Source: Stenotrophomonas nematodicola
GTDB lineage: Bacteria > Pseudomonadota > Gammaproteobacteria > Xanthomonadales > Xanthomonadaceae
Length of the DNA stretch: 64,000 bases
Reading direction: 5' to 3'
Assembly (NCBI RefSeq): GCF_009467805.1
Contig: NZ_WIAY01000001.1
Location: forward strand, 996,982 to 1,060,981
Shown: in pieces, positions 8,446 through 18,487 of the stretch
How the letters are laid out: each line of letters starts with the position of its first letter
How positions within the stretch are numbered: the stretch's first letter is position 1
The notes under the pieces: model-generated
Told to the model about the DNA's origin: nothing
Database searches by the model: none
What the model saw: only the letters and a program-made list of their open reading frames with translations
Translations under genes and position numbers: made by a program

Positions 8446-9066
8446 TCAAGCCGCCCCCTGCGGGTCAACGCCGATGATGATGGTGTTGTCATCCTGGTAG
8501 TGGTGCGGCGGCACCAGCAGGTTGATCGGCGCCGGAACATCCTTGAACACGCGACCGGACATGTCGAAGCGCGACTTGTGGCAGGGGCAGAAGTACCCCC
8601 CTTTCCACTGCGGGTCATACGGCTCGGGACGGATCTCGGCCACCATTTCCGGTGAGCAGCCCAGATGGGTGCACAGCCCGACCAGGACCGAGACATCGGC
8701 CTTGATCGCACGGAATTCGGGGTTCTGCTTGAGCACGTAGTCCGGCTGCTGTTCCTTCTCGCCCGACTCGGGATCTTTCAGGCGACCGTCCAGACCATGC
8801 AGCGCATCGAGGATCGCCTTGGACCGCTTGACGATCCAGATCGGCTGCCCTCGCCACTCCAGGACCAGACGCTGGCCTTCCTGCAGGGCACTGATGTCGG
8901 CGATCACCGGCGCCCCGGCCAGTTTGGCGCGGGCGCTGGGATTCCAGGACTTGATGAACGGTACCGCTGCAAATCCGACGCCGACCGCGCCAACCACCGC
9001 AGTGGTTGCTGACAGAAACCGTCGACGTCCAGTATTGACTGGATCGTTTACCCCATCGTTGGCCAT
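8446..9066 (-). CDS. petA: Rieske iron-sulfur subunit of the bc1 complex
   Basis: Carries the 2Fe-2S cluster that accepts the first electron from quinol. In the 206-residue protein the cluster motifs are CTHLGC (C132, H134, C137) and CPCH (C160, C162, H163). An N-terminal twin-arginine-like motif GRRRFLSAT (residues 13-21) precedes the single membrane anchor, as expected for Tat-inserted Rieske proteins. It is the first gene of petABC. The 214 bases upstream hold the operon's promoter region, although I could not define a -35/-10 pair with confidence. Confidence 0.97.
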   Translation of the reverse strand: MANDGVNDPVNTGRRRFLSATTAVVGAVGVGFAAVPFIKSWNPSARAKLAGAPVIADISALQEGQRLVLEWRGQPIWIVKRSKAILDALHGLDGRLKDPESGEKEQQPDYVLKQNPEFRAIKADVSVLVGLCTHLGCSPEMVAEIRPEPYDPQWKGGYFCPCHKSRFDMSGRVFKDVPAPINLLVPPHHYQDDNTIIIGVDPQGAA

Positions 9067-9220
9067 CCGGCACTCCGATATTGATTTAGGTAGCTTGAGG
9101 CTGCCAGCAGACCGGTGGGGGCCAGTCCACGATGAATCAGAGCCGACTATAGCGGAACCTGACTCAGCGACACAACGCGCAGATCATCCGCCGAAGATCT
9201 GTCACGCGCGAAACGGTCGG

Positions 9221-9237
9221 GCCGGCCAGCAGCCGGC
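9221..9237. terminator. GC-rich hairpin after the transglycosylase gene
   Basis: GCCGGC - CAGCA - GCCGGC forms a six-base stem 44 bases downstream of the lytic transglycosylase stop. It resembles a decayed SMAG element without the GTAG end. A role as transcript end is plausible, but there is no U-tract. Confidence 0.4.
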
Positions 9238-9280
9238 ACTTCCGGACGGTCTCGGCGTGCGGCGAAGCGGCCAGCGGGCA

Positions 9281-10225
9281 CTACTGCGTGGACGCTGTCG
9301 CGCCCCGATAGCGGTCGGCCAGCAGGGCAACGCGCTTCACGTAATACTGGGTTTCACTGTAGGGCGGTACGCCGCCGTGGCGGTCCACCGCACCCTCACC
9401 CGCGTTGTAGCCGGCCGCAGCCAGGGTCAGGTTGCCGTTGAAGCGCTTGAGCAGCCACGACAGGTACTGCACGCCCCCCCGGATGTTCTGCGCGGCATCG
9501 TACGAGTCGGTGACCCCGAAGCGGCGGGCAGTGGGCGGCATCAGCTGCATCAGGCCCTGCGCGCCGGCGCGGCTGAGCGCGGTGGGGTTGTAGGCCGACT
9601 CGGCGTGGATGATGGCGCGGACCACCGCTTCCTCGACCCCGAACTCGCGCGCGGCGGCGGCGATCTCGGCCTGGAAGGCGGTGGTATTGAGCCGCACCGA
9701 GCCGAAGTTGACGCCCGGCTGGGCACCGCACGCATAGCAGCGCTCGATGAAGCTGTAGTGGATCGTACGCACCTGGCCGAGGCTGGCCACCTGCGCCGGA
9801 CGGGCGCTTGTGTAGTGGCGCACGCCATCCTTCATATACGTGTAGACCTGCCCGTTGACCACGCGCTGGGCCTTGCCCTTGCGCGCGGCGGGCGCGGACG
9901 GAGCGCTGAGTACCGTCGCGGCGGGCGCCGCCGATGCCGTGGCGGTGATCGCGGTGCCGGCGTTGGCGCCATCGGCCGGAGCGGCCGCGACAGCCTGCGC
10001 CACCGGCGCAGGCGGCGGGACCGGCGCGGCCACGGCCTGGCGGCGGGGCGCACTGCGGTCCGGACGGTAGCTGCTGACCACACTGCAGCTCGCGGCGGAG
10101 ACGCGCTTGCTTACGTAGCTGGGAATGCCGTCGGCGCCAACGCACTTGTACAGCGTGCCCGCACTGGCCGGCACAGCGGTCAGCGCAGCCAAGGCCAGCG
10201 CAAAGATCCCCAAGATCCCCTTCAT
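9281..10225 (-). CDS. Exported lytic transglycosylase (SLT domain) with DUF4124 segment
   Basis: Predicted to cleave peptidoglycan glycan strands in the periplasm. The 314-residue protein has a signal peptide ([22 protein letters not shown]). A DUF4124-like stretch [19 protein letters not shown] and a long Ala/Pro linker (about 60-110) come next. The SLT domain follows with the catalytic Glu in [10 protein letters not shown] (E209), then [14 protein letters not shown] and the [11 protein letters not shown] motif. The start at 10225 gives the signal peptide; the longer open frame adds 53 non-conserved residues. It is divergent from miaB. Confidence 0.92.
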   Translation of the reverse strand: MKGILGIFALALAALTAVPASAGTLYKCVGADGIPSYVSKRVSAASCSVVSSYRPDRSAPRRQAVAAPVPPPAPVAQAVAAAPADGANAGTAITATASAAPAATVLSAPSAPAARKGKAQRVVNGQVYTYMKDGVRHYTSARPAQVASLGQVRTIHYSFIERCYACGAQPGVNFGSVRLNTTAFQAEIAAAAREFGVEEAVVRAIIHAESAYNPTALSRAGAQGLMQLMPPTARRFGVTDSYDAAQNIRGGVQYLSWLLKRFNGNLTLAAAGYNAGEGAVDRHGGVPPYSETQYYVKRVALLADRYRGATASTQ

Positions 10226-10367
10226 GCAGCGGAGTGTCTCCGTTTCACCCCGGCTTGCCAAGTCTTTGACGGGCCGGGTATCCCAGGAGCCGATGCACGT
10301 CACGGATCGGGGCGTCCGGGACGGCCTGCGGGCGGGACGGGCGCCGGTCTGGCCGGCAGATACCCGG

Positions 10368-10373
10368 TACAAT
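10368..10373 (+). promoter_or_regulatory. Putative -10 element for miaB
   Basis: TACAAT, one base from the sigma-70 -10 consensus, lies 60 bases before the miaB start codon in the 207-base gap between divergent genes. No good -35 element was seen 17 bases upstream. Confidence 0.35.
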
Positions 10374-10432
10374 GGGCGGCTCACCGCAGCCGTTCAGGCT
10401 GCCTGCCCGCCCACCCGACTGGAATAAGCGCC

Positions 10433-11878
10433 ATGACCGGGACGCCAGCTTCGACCGTGCCGACGTCGGCCGGCTCCGCCGTGCCCTCCACCCCTCCCCG
10501 CCCCGACCTGCTGCCGCTGCCCGGCGCCAGGCCGGCCGTCACCGGCCCCGTCCGCGGCAAGCTGTACATCAAGACCCACGGGTGCCAGATGAACGAGTAC
10601 GACTCGGCCAAGATGGCCGACGTGCTGGCCGCCGAAGAAGGGCTGGAGCTGACCGACGACCCGTCCGAGGCCGACGTGCTGCTGATGAACACCTGCTCGA
10701 TCCGCGAGAAGGCGCAGGAGAAGGTGTTCAGCCAGCTCGGCTACTGGAAGGCGCTGAAGAACAACGGCCGGGGCGTGATCATCGGCGTGGGCGGCTGCGT
10801 GGCGTCGCAGGAGGGCGAGGCGATCATCAAGCGCGCCCCGCACGTGGACCTGGTGTTCGGCCCGCAGACGCTGCACCGCCTGCCGGAGCTGATCCGCCAG
10901 CGCCGTGCATCGGGCCGGTCCCAGGTCGACATCAGCTTCCCGGAAATCGAGAAGTTCGATCGTCTGCCCGAGCCGCGTGCCGATGGTGGCTCGGCCTTCG
11001 TGTCGATCATGGAAGGCTGCTCCAAATACTGCTCGTTCTGCGTGGTGCCCTACACCCGTGGCACCGAGGTCAGCCGCCCGTTCGAGGACGTGGTGGTGGA
11101 AGTGGCGCAACTGGCCGCACAGGGCGTGCGCGAAATCAACCTGCTGGGCCAGAACGTCAATGCCTACCGCGGCCCCTATGGCGAGGGCGAGTTCGCCGAC
11201 CTGGGCCTGCTGATCCGCACCATCGCCGAGATCGACGGGGTTGGCCGGATCCGTTTCACCACCTCGCACCCGCTGGAGTTCAGCGACTCGCTGGTGGACG
11301 CCTACCGCGATGTGCCGCAGCTGGCCAACTTCCTGCACCTGCCGGTGCAGGCCGGCAGCGACCGGGTGCTGTCGGCGATGAAGCGGGGCTACACCGCGCT
11401 GGAGTTCAAGTCCAAAATCCGCAAGCTGCGCGCGGTGCGGCCGGACATCTCGATCAGTTCGGACTTCATCGTCGGCTTCCCGGGCGAGACCGAGGCCGAT
11501 TTCGAGAAGACCATGCAGCTGATCGAAGACATCGGCTTCGACCAGAGCTTCTCGTTCATCTACTCGCGCCGCCCCGGCACCCCGGCGGCCGACCTGGAAG
11601 ACACGATCAGCGACGCCGAGAAGCACGCGCGCCTGTCGCGCCTGCAGGCGCGGATCAACGCGCAGGCTGCGGCGATCTCCGAGAAGATGGTCGGCACGGT
11701 GCAGACCGTGCTGGTGGAAGGGCCGTCCAAGCGCAACCCGGATGAACTGACCGGCAAGAGCGAGAACATGCGTTCGGTGAACTTCGCGGGGCACCCGCGT
11801 CTGATCGGCCAGTTCGTGGATGTGGAGATCACCGAGGCGTACAGCAATTCGCTGCGCGGACGGATGGTCGTCGCCTGA
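10433..11878 (+). CDS. miaB: tRNA-2-methylthio-N6-dimethylallyladenosine synthase
   Basis: MiaB adds the methylthio group to i6A37 of tRNAs reading UNN codons, using two iron-sulfur clusters. The 481-residue product has an N-terminal MTTase domain with Cys in THGCQMNE (C51), NTCS (C88) and GGCVAS. A radical-SAM domain with CSKYCSFC (C196, C200, C203) and a C-terminal TRAM domain ending in SLRGRMVVA follow. About 40 Ser/Pro/Ala-rich residues precede the conserved [10 protein letters not shown], longer than usual, so the true start could be internal, although no better ATG exists. In many proteobacteria phoH/ybeZ follows; here it is 20 kb away. Confidence 0.97.
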   Translation: MTGTPASTVPTSAGSAVPSTPPRPDLLPLPGARPAVTGPVRGKLYIKTHGCQMNEYDSAKMADVLAAEEGLELTDDPSEADVLLMNTCSIREKAQEKVFSQLGYWKALKNNGRGVIIGVGGCVASQEGEAIIKRAPHVDLVFGPQTLHRLPELIRQRRASGRSQVDISFPEIEKFDRLPEPRADGGSAFVSIMEGCSKYCSFCVVPYTRGTEVSRPFEDVVVEVAQLAAQGVREINLLGQNVNAYRGPYGEGEFADLGLLIRTIAEIDGVGRIRFTTSHPLEFSDSLVDAYRDVPQLANFLHLPVQAGSDRVLSAMKRGYTALEFKSKIRKLRAVRPDISISSDFIVGFPGETEADFEKTMQLIEDIGFDQSFSFIYSRRPGTPAADLEDTISDAEKHARLSRLQARINAQAAAISEKMVGTVQTVLVEGPSKRNPDELTGKSENMRSVNFAGHPRLIGQFVDVEITEAYSNSLRGRMVVA

Positions 11879-11885
11879 GGGAGCG

Positions 11886-11904
11886 TGCCGACCGCCGGTC
11901 GGCA
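11886..11904. terminator. Bidirectional hairpin after miaB
   Basis: TGCCGACC - GCC - GGTCGGCA, a perfect eight-base stem, seven bases after the miaB stop and just before the stop of the convergent ABC permease gene. No U-tract is present. Confidence 0.6.
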
Positions 11905-11909
11905 TCCAC

Positions 11910-13025
11910 TCAATCCAGGCGTTTGCGGAAGCGCAGGATCGCCAGGGTCATCATCACCGCGATGAAGGCGAGCAGCGCCAGCACCTCCGGCCACAGCTCC
12001 CAGATCCGCGCGCCGCGCAGCATGATGCCGCGGATGAGGCGCAGGAAGTGCGTCAGCGGCAGCACCTCGGCCAGCCACTGCACCGTTCGCGGCATGCCCG
12101 CGAACGGGAACATGAAACCGGACAGCAGGATCGACGGCAGGAACACGAACATGGTCATCTGCATGGCCTGGAACTGCGACTGCGCCTTGGTCGAGATCAG
12201 CAGGCCCAGGGTGAGGTTGGCGGTGATCAGCAGCATCGCCGCCAGATAGACGTCCACCACGCTGCCGCGGATCGGCACCTCGAACAGCCACAGGCCCAGC
12301 AGCAGCACCAGCGTGGTCTGGATCAGACCGATCGCCGCATACGGCAGCACCTTGCCGATCATCAGCTCGCTGCGGCTCAACGGTGTGGCGATCAGCAACT
12401 CCATGTTGCCGCGTTCGCGTTCGCGCACGATCGCCACCGCCGTGAACATCACCATCGTCATGGTCAGGATGATGCCGATCAGACCCGGCACGATGTTCAC
12501 CGCCGAGCGCCGCTGCGGGTTGTAGAACGCCACCACGCTGATCTGCCCGCCCCCGCCCACCGCGCCGCTGCGCAGCGGCCGGTCGTTGCGTAGCGGCTGG
12601 CTGTCCAGTGGTACCTGCGCCAGCTGGATCGCCGCGCTCTGCACGACGGTGTCGCTGCCGTCCACCAGCACCTGCACCGCCTCGCGCCCCTCGAAGCGGC
12701 GGCGCTCGAAGTCGGGCGGAATCACCACGCCCACGCTAATCTGGCCGTGCCGCAGCGCCGCCATCAGCTCATCCGGCGTCCGCGCGGCCAACGTGGGTGC
12801 GATCACCCCGGTCGCCACCATATCCATCACCAGCGCGCGTGACGCGGCGGTCCCGGCCTGATCGGCAATCCCGGCATGCAGGTTGCGCAGATTGAGGTTG
12901 ATCGCATAGCCGAACAGCACCAGCTGCATGACCGGAATACCGACGATCATGGCCAGGGTGATACGGTCGCGCCGCATCTGCCGCAGCTCTTTGAGGATGA
13001 TTGCCCAGAGCCGGCGCAGACTCAT
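11910..13025 (-). CDS. ABC-2 type transporter permease (YbhS/YbhR-like)
   Basis: Membrane subunit of an exporter. The 371-residue protein has one N-terminal membrane helix (MIVGIPVMQLVLFGYAINL), a large extracytoplasmic domain, and a block of five C-terminal helices. The conserved RERERGNMELLIATPLSR precedes that block, typical of the ABC-2 family related to drug or bacteriocin export. It overlaps the ATPase gene by ATGA. YbhGFSR-like systems usually have two permease genes, but only one is found here, so it may work as a homodimer. Substrate unknown. Confidence 0.9.
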   Translation of the reverse strand: MSLRRLWAIILKELRQMRRDRITLAMIVGIPVMQLVLFGYAINLNLRNLHAGIADQAGTAASRALVMDMVATGVIAPTLAARTPDELMAALRHGQISVGVVIPPDFERRRFEGREAVQVLVDGSDTVVQSAAIQLAQVPLDSQPLRNDRPLRSGAVGGGGQISVVAFYNPQRRSAVNIVPGLIGIILTMTMVMFTAVAIVRERERGNMELLIATPLSRSELMIGKVLPYAAIGLIQTTLVLLLGLWLFEVPIRGSVVDVYLAAMLLITANLTLGLLISTKAQSQFQAMQMTMFVFLPSILLSGFMFPFAGMPRTVQWLAEVLPLTHFLRLIRGIMLRGARIWELWPEVLALLAFIAVMMTLAILRFRKRLD

Positions 13026-14038
13026 GCCGCCGTGTCCCCGGCCTGGCCACCCTCGCGTCCGCGCGTGGCCGAGACGAAGACATCCTCCAGATTGGCCGAC
13101 ACCGGCATCACCTCGGCCTGCTGGCCGCCGCGTCGCAGGGCTGCCTCGAGCCTGCCCTGCGCATCGTCCTGCGCCGCCAGCAGCACCCGCAGGCTGTTGC
13201 CGATCTGCGCCACACTGAGCACCCCCGGCACGGCCGCCAGCACCCGTTGTGCCTGACGCGGCTGCGGCGCCGAAACCGCCAACGTACGTCCTTCCAGCGC
13301 GGCGGTGAGCGTGGCCGGGCTGCCATCAGCCACCAGCACGCCCTGATCCAGAATCGCCAGGCGATGGCAGCGCTCGGCTTCGTCCATGTAGTGCGTGGAC
13401 ACCAGCAGCGTGGTGCCGGTGTCGGCCAGGTCGAACAGCTTTTCCCAGAAGTCGCGCCGCGACTCCGGGTCCACCGCACTGGTGGGTTCATCCAGGAACA
13501 GCAGCTCCGGCGACTGGATCACCGCGCCGGCCAGGGCCAGCCGTTGCTTCTGGCCGCCACTGAGGGTGCCGGCCAACTGCGTCTGGCGGTCCTGGAAGTG
13601 GTACTGCTCGACCAGCTCTCCAATACGTCGTCGCGCGTCGGCGCGCGGCATGTCCTGCACCGCCGCGAGGAACTCCAGGTTCTCGCGCACGGTCAGGTCC
13701 TCGAACAGCGAGAACCGCTGGGTCATGTAGCCGATGCGCCGCCGCAGCGCTTCGGCCTGCTCGGGAATGCGCAGACCGAGCACCTCGATGTCGCCCTCGG
13801 ACGGGGTCAGCAGGCCACACAGCATGCGGATGGTGGTGGACTTGCCCGATCCGTTGGGGCCGAGGAAGCCGTAGACAGCGGCGCGCGGCACGCTCAGGTC
13901 CACATGGTCGACCGCCACCAGTGCACCGAAGCGCTTGGTCAGCCCGCGCGCCCGGATGGCCAGGTCGTCCTGCCCGCCCTTGCCCGTTGCCGACGCGGAT
14001 GGCTGGGCGGCGACGGGGTCGACGGGGTCGACGGCCAT
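13022..14038 (-). CDS. ABC transporter ATP-binding protein (YbhF-like half)
   Basis: ATPase of the exporter. The 338 residues contain Walker A GPNGSGKST (60-68), the signature LSGGQKQR (159-166) and Walker B FLDEPT (181-186). A C-terminal extension of about 100 residues is typical of ABC-2 ATPases for drug and polymer export. E. coli YbhF has two fused ATPase halves; this protein has one. The N-terminal 25 residues (MAVDPVDPVAAQ...) come from a short in-frame repeat of GTCGACCCC and are not conserved in the family. The start overlaps the stop of the upstream fusion-protein gene by one base, so the three genes form one operon. Confidence 0.93.
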   Translation of the reverse strand: MAVDPVDPVAAQPSASATGKGGQDDLAIRARGLTKRFGALVAVDHVDLSVPRAAVYGFLGPNGSGKSTTIRMLCGLLTPSEGDIEVLGLRIPEQAEALRRRIGYMTQRFSLFEDLTVRENLEFLAAVQDMPRADARRRIGELVEQYHFQDRQTQLAGTLSGGQKQRLALAGAVIQSPELLFLDEPTSAVDPESRRDFWEKLFDLADTGTTLLVSTHYMDEAERCHRLAILDQGVLVADGSPATLTAALEGRTLAVSAPQPRQAQRVLAAVPGVLSVAQIGNSLRVLLAAQDDAQGRLEAALRRGGQQAEVMPVSANLEDVFVSATRGREGGQAGDTAA

Positions 14039-15009
14039 CAGAATGTCACCCGCACCGGCAGCCCGGCCGGCAGTCGCGCCAGCGTGGCGGCATCGGTGTC
14101 GATCAGTTCGATCTCGGCCAGGTAGCTCAGGCGGGCGGCGTCATCGCCGCTCAACGCGTAGTACGGCGTGAACACCGGATCGCTGCGGACCGCGCGGACC
14201 CGTCCGGACAACGCTGTCTCCCGGCCCTCCACGTACACCTGCGCGCCCGAGCCGACGGCCACCGACGGTCGCAGCGGCGATGGCAGATAGACACGTGCGT
14301 AGGGATGTTCGCCCACCAGCAGTACCGCCAGCGGCGCACCGACCGGGGCCTGGTCGCCGAGCCGATACGGCAACGCGTCCACCACGCCAGCGCGCGGCGC
14401 GACCAGCGCCAGCTTGCGCAGGGTCACGGCCTGCTCGGCCTGCTGCGCCTGCGCGGCCTCCAGCGCTGCGGTGCCCTGCCCGATCTGCTCGACACGCGTG
14501 CCGTGTTCCAGTGCCAGCAGCGCCTGCTCGGCCGCACGCACGAGGCCGTCGGCATTGCCGGCGGCGGCACGCGCGCGATCCACGTCGGCGGCCGCCACGA
14601 GCCGCTGCTGGCCGAGCGGCTGCAGCCGGGCGTAGTACGCCGCTGCGTCCACGGCCTGCGCCCTGGCGGCGGCCACGTTTGCGCGGGCCTGCGCGACCTC
14701 CTCCACCCGTGGCCCGTGTTCGAGTTCCTCCAGTGCCTGCCCGGCGCGCTGCGCCTGCGCCTGCAGCGCGGCCATCTGCGCCGCCGTGCGGGTGGTCTCC
14801 AACTGCAGCAGGGGCGCACCGGCCGGCACGCGCTGGCCTTCGCGCACGGACACCGCCACGATGGTTTCGGCCGCCGGCGACGGCACCGTGATCCGGTCCC
14901 ATTCGAGCGTGCCCAGGGCCTCGGGCGGCGCCGGCCGGCAGGCGGCGAGGAGCAGCAGTGCCGCCGGCACACCGAGACGAAGCAGGCGGGAGCAGAGCGA
15001 AGCAGCCAT
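14038..15009 (-). CDS. HlyD/MFP family periplasmic lipoprotein (YbhG-like)
   Basis: Membrane fusion (adaptor) component linking the inner-membrane exporter to the envelope. The 323-residue protein has a lipoprotein signal ending LLLLAAC with acylated Cys at residue 24. A biotinyl-lipoyl-like beta segment (ETIVAVSVREGQRVPAGAPLLQLE), a long alternating Ala/Gln/Arg coiled-coil hairpin (about 75-200) and a C-terminal beta-barrel (YVEGRETALSGRVRAV) follow. It is first in the operon fusion protein - ATPase - permease. A GTG three bases upstream is an alternative start, and no clear ribosome-binding site was seen for either. Confidence 0.88.
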   Translation of the reverse strand: MAASLCSRLLRLGVPAALLLLAACRPAPPEALGTLEWDRITVPSPAAETIVAVSVREGQRVPAGAPLLQLETTRTAAQMAALQAQAQRAGQALEELEHGPRVEEVAQARANVAAARAQAVDAAAYYARLQPLGQQRLVAAADVDRARAAAGNADGLVRAAEQALLALEHGTRVEQIGQGTAALEAAQAQQAEQAVTLRKLALVAPRAGVVDALPYRLGDQAPVGAPLAVLLVGEHPYARVYLPSPLRPSVAVGSGAQVYVEGRETALSGRVRAVRSDPVFTPYYALSGDDAARLSYLAEIELIDTDAATLARLPAGLPVRVTF

Positions 15010-15023
15010 CACAGGTACCGATC

Positions 15024-15038
15024 GGTGCGGACCGCACC
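15024..15038. terminator. Short hairpin between the immunity copy and the efflux operon
   Basis: GGTGCG - GAC - CGCACC, a perfect six-base stem in the 98-base gap between the last immunity gene and the fusion-protein gene. It may end transcription from the type VI island, but there is no U-tract. Confidence 0.35.
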
Positions 15039-15107
15039 ATGCTGCCTCGCGACCCGGTGGTCAGCCGTGAAGGAGGCGCGGGCGGGCTTGCAGTGTTGCC
15101 ACCGGCC

Positions 15108-16748
15108 TCAGCGCCCCTTGTCGTAGACCAGCTGCTCCACGTCATATCCAAACTGCGTGGCCATATACGTGTTGATCGGCTCCATCCCCTGGATCAGCAT
15201 CGTGCCATCCGGCCTGCCGCAGCGGTTGGCGACGTTCTTCATGCCGTAGATCAGCGCCGCTTCGCGGCCGCGCGTGGGCGTCGGTGCGGGATCAGGCGTC
15301 CACCACGGAAAACGATGCAGCGGCCTGTTGCTGGGCACATCGTGCTGCCAGCAGACAAAGGTCAGGCTCTCCTTGCCGTTGGCATCGTAGGTGTAGACAC
15401 GATAACTGGCGTAGCCGCTTCTGGTGGGCGTGACCTTGAGTACGCCGCTTTCGGCATAGCGCCGGAGGTCTTCTGGATAGACTTTGAGTGCCCGGCCACC
15501 GGAGTAGATCACCTGGACCCGCTTTCCCTCGGCGTTGTAGGTCTCCTGGCGACTGAGTTCCACCGAACGCCATTGACGAAGCCGAGGCGTGCGACTGTTT
15601 CCATCGAAGAATTCGATGACAGTCAAACCGCTTTGGTGCGGGTAGCGTCGCACACGCGGGTACTTGTCGAGGGTGGCGAAGTGGTCATCAACGACGGACA
15701 GCGGAACCGGCTGCGGGAAGTCGTACCTCAGCTTTCTGTTCGGATCGCGCAACAATTCCTTGTACGGCGGCTGCGCGTCATAGGCCGCGAGCCCCATGTT
15801 TTCGGTGTACAGCCCGAGGATTCCCGCCTTGTTCGTAAAGCCGAAATACACGAGCTTCCGCTCGTGCTGCGGGACAGAGGCGCTGGGCCATGCGGTACCC
15901 TGCCCCCACCACTCGTCCGCGTCCAGTGCAAGCCCTTCGCCCCTGGGCTCGGCTGCATCCCTTTTTTTCGGCACGAAGAGTCGTGCCAGCAGGCTGCCAT
16001 CGGCCTGGTAGCTATACGACGTGGTTTCCATCCGCCCGGTCTGAAGCCCGGCACATTGCGCGCCCGGCACCTTGACCAACGACTCGAACATCCCTCCCGT
16101 GGTCCAGATCAACTGCCCCTGGGCGTTGTACCGCGCGCAGAATGCCAGGCGGTCGATCCTCAGCTCATTGGGGTAGCGCTGGCGGAGTGCGTTCACATCC
16201 TCGGTGTCCTGGACCCTGGCCTCGACCAGATGCCCGTCCTGGTCGTAGAAGTACGCATCCACACGTGACATGTAGTAGTGCGGGGTCAATTTGGCCAGGA
16301 TCGGGTTCCGCTCCTGGCCTGGCCGGCGGCGATACGGAACGGCCCGCACCTTGTTTTCCCTGTCATGACGCAGCCCCGGCGTGCCATCGGGTTGTGGTGG
16401 CTGCATCCGATCGAACGTTCGGTTCTCCCAATGCTCAACCCTGCATATGCGCTGTCCACCGTTGCCATCCGGCTCCAGATACACCGCTTGGCCTTCCGCG
16501 GCCCCCAACATGCCCCGCTTCAGCTCCGCCACGGTCGGCACCAGGGCGGGAACATCCACAGTACCCTCGTCATAGGTCTGCGGCCCCAAGAGGGAGACCC
16601 ACTGGCCCGTAGTGCCTGTGAACATCAGGCTCACACCGGCGACGGGCGACACGAGCAGATCGGCACGGTCCGAGCAGTTGGCAGCGGCCTGTGCAGACAG
16701 CACCAACGTGAGCAGCGCAACGGGCGCCAGTCGGCGTGCAATGCTCAT
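15108..16748 (-). CDS. Orphan copy of the PLD-effector immunity-like exported protein
   Basis: 546 residues with a Sec signal peptide (MSIARRLAPVALLTLVLSAQAAA). Six or so cysteines in the mature part (NCSDRADLL, CRVEHWE, FCARYN, AQCAG, VCWQHD, NRCG) suggest a disulfide-rich periplasmic protein. It contains several YD-type motifs: FYDQDGHLVEAR, RYNAQGQLIW, SYQADGSLLARL, TYNAEGKRVQV and TYDANGKESLTF. It is nearly identical to the gene at 16847-18487 from about residue 115 on, but differs strongly at residues 36-112. It has no effector directly upstream, only a duplicated effector tail, so its cognate toxin may be a different, perhaps foreign, phospholipase. Family name not recognised; the immunity role is inferred from position. 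The longer open frame to 16841 is rejected because it precedes the signal peptide. Confidence 0.8.
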   Translation of the reverse strand: MSIARRLAPVALLTLVLSAQAAANCSDRADLLVSPVAGVSLMFTGTTGQWVSLLGPQTYDEGTVDVPALVPTVAELKRGMLGAAEGQAVYLEPDGNGGQRICRVEHWENRTFDRMQPPQPDGTPGLRHDRENKVRAVPYRRRPGQERNPILAKLTPHYYMSRVDAYFYDQDGHLVEARVQDTEDVNALRQRYPNELRIDRLAFCARYNAQGQLIWTTGGMFESLVKVPGAQCAGLQTGRMETTSYSYQADGSLLARLFVPKKRDAAEPRGEGLALDADEWWGQGTAWPSASVPQHERKLVYFGFTNKAGILGLYTENMGLAAYDAQPPYKELLRDPNRKLRYDFPQPVPLSVVDDHFATLDKYPRVRRYPHQSGLTVIEFFDGNSRTPRLRQWRSVELSRQETYNAEGKRVQVIYSGGRALKVYPEDLRRYAESGVLKVTPTRSGYASYRVYTYDANGKESLTFVCWQHDVPSNRPLHRFPWWTPDPAPTPTRGREAALIYGMKNVANRCGRPDGTMLIQGMEPINTYMATQFGYDVEQLVYDKGR

Positions 16749-16846
16749 CCTTGCTTGCTGCCGTTGCGGGTCGATAGAACCGAGGCCATGTGGGTTCCTT
16801 TGGTGTGCAGACCGGTGTGGGTGGGGGCGGAAGCGCGTCACCGGCC

Positions 16847-18487
16847 TCAGCGACCCTTGTCGTAGACCAGCTGCTCCACGTCATATCCAAACTGCGTGGC
16901 CATATACGTGTTGATCGGCCCCATCCCCTGGATCAGCATCGTGCCATCCGGCCTGCCGCAGCGGTTGGCGACGTTCTTCATGCCGTAGATCAGCGCCGCT
17001 TCGCGGCCGCGCGTGGGCGTCGGTGCGGGATCAGGCGTCCACCACGGAAAACGATGCAGCGGCCTGTTGCTGGGCACATCGTGCTGCCAGCAGACAAAGG
17101 TCAGGCTCTCCTTGCCGCTGGCATCGTAGGTGTAGACACGATAACTGGCGTAGCCGCTTCTGGTGGGTGTGACCTTGAGTACGCCGCTTTCAGCGTAGCG
17201 CTGGAGGTCTTCTGGATAGACCTTAAGTGCCCGGCCACCGGAGTAGATCACCTGGACCAGCTTTCCCTCGGCGTTGTAGGTCTCCTGGCGACTGAGTTCC
17301 ACCGAACGCCATTGACGAAGCCGAGGCGTGCGACTGTTTCCATCGAAGAATTCGATGACATTCAAACCGCTTTGGTGCGGGTAGCGTCGCACACGCGGGT
17401 ACTTGTCGAGGGTGGTGAAGTGGTCATCAACGACGGACAGCGGAACCGGCTGCGGGAAGTCGTACCTCAGCTTTCTGTTCGGATCGCGCAACAATTCCTT
17501 GTACGGCAGCTGCGCGTCATAGGCCGCGAGCCCCATGTTTTCGGTGTACAGCCCGAGGATTCCCGCCTTGTTCGTAAAGCCGAAATACACGGACAACCGC
17601 TCACGCTGCGGGACAGAGGCGCTGGGCCATGCGGTACCCTGCCCCCACCACTCGTCCGCGTCCAGTGCAAGCCCTTCGCCCCTGGGCTCGGCTGCATCCC
17701 TTTTTTTCGGCACGAAGAGTCGTGCCAGCAGGCTGCCATCGGCATGGTAGCTATACGACGTTGTTTCCACCTCCCCGGTTTGAAGCCCGGCACATTGCGC
17801 GCCCGGCACGTTGACCAACGACTCGAACATCCCTCCCGTGGTCCAGATCAACTGCCCTTGGGCGTTGTACCGCGCGCAGAACGTCAGGCGGTCGATCATC
17901 AGCTCTTTGGGGTAGCGCTGGCGGAGTGCGTTCACATCCTCGGTCTCCTGCACCCTGGCCTCGACCAGATGCCCGTCCTGGTCGTAGAAGTACGCATCCA
18001 CACGTGCCATATAGTAGTACGGGGTCAGTTTGGCCAGGATCGGGTTCCGCTCCTGGCCTGCCCAGCGGCGATACGGAACGGCCCGCACCTTGTTGTCTCT
18101 GTCACGACGCAGGTCCGGCGTGTCATCTCGGTGCGCGTAGCTCAAGGGTTGGTAGACCCGGCTTTCCCAACGTTCAGTTCGGCACACGCGCTTCCCACCC
18201 TTGCCATCGGGCTCCAGATACACCACTTGACCATCGGTGAAACCAAGCTTGCCCTCTTTCAGATCCACCACTGCCGGACGCAGGGCGGGAACTCGCAGAT
18301 CGCCCTCGCCATAGATCTGCGGCCCTTGCAGCCAAACCCGTCCAGGCGTGTCGCCTCTGAACACCATGCTCACACCGGCTACCGGCGATACGAGCAGATC
18401 GGCACGGTCCGAGCAGTTGGCAGCCGCCTGTGCAGACAGCACCGACGTGAGCAGCGCAGCGGTCGCCAATCGGCGTGCAATGCTCAT
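16847..18487 (-). CDS. Putative immunity protein for phospholipase D effector 1
   Basis: 546-residue exported protein with the signal peptide MSIARRLATAALLTSVLSAQAAA and the same Cys and YD-like motif pattern as its neighbours. Its ATG overlaps the stop of the phospholipase D gene by four bases (ATGA), so the pair is translationally coupled. That is the usual arrangement for a type VI effector and its immunity protein. Export fits a toxin that attacks phospholipids from the periplasm, as reported for Tle5 enzymes such as P. aeruginosa PldA with Tli5a. The C-terminal part CWQHDVPSNRPLHRFPWW is shared by all copies in the island. Function is inferred from context. Confidence 0.82.
   Translation of the reverse strand: MSIARRLATAALLTSVLSAQAAANCSDRADLLVSPVAGVSMVFRGDTPGRVWLQGPQIYGEGDLRVPALRPAVVDLKEGKLGFTDGQVVYLEPDGKGGKRVCRTERWESRVYQPLSYAHRDDTPDLRRDRDNKVRAVPYRRWAGQERNPILAKLTPYYYMARVDAYFYDQDGHLVEARVQETEDVNALRQRYPKELMIDRLTFCARYNAQGQLIWTTGGMFESLVNVPGAQCAGLQTGEVETTSYSYHADGSLLARLFVPKKRDAAEPRGEGLALDADEWWGQGTAWPSASVPQRERLSVYFGFTNKAGILGLYTENMGLAAYDAQLPYKELLRDPNRKLRYDFPQPVPLSVVDDHFTTLDKYPRVRRYPHQSGLNVIEFFDGNSRTPRLRQWRSVELSRQETYNAEGKLVQVIYSGGRALKVYPEDLQRYAESGVLKVTPTRSGYASYRVYTYDASGKESLTFVCWQHDVPSNRPLHRFPWWTPDPAPTPTRGREAALIYGMKNVANRCGRPDGTMLIQGMGPINTYMATQFGYDVEQLVYDKGR

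Noticed and set aside
8819..10432. Long in-frame extension upstream of miaB
   Set aside because: It runs antisense to petA and the transglycosylase. MiaB homology begins only after 10,433.
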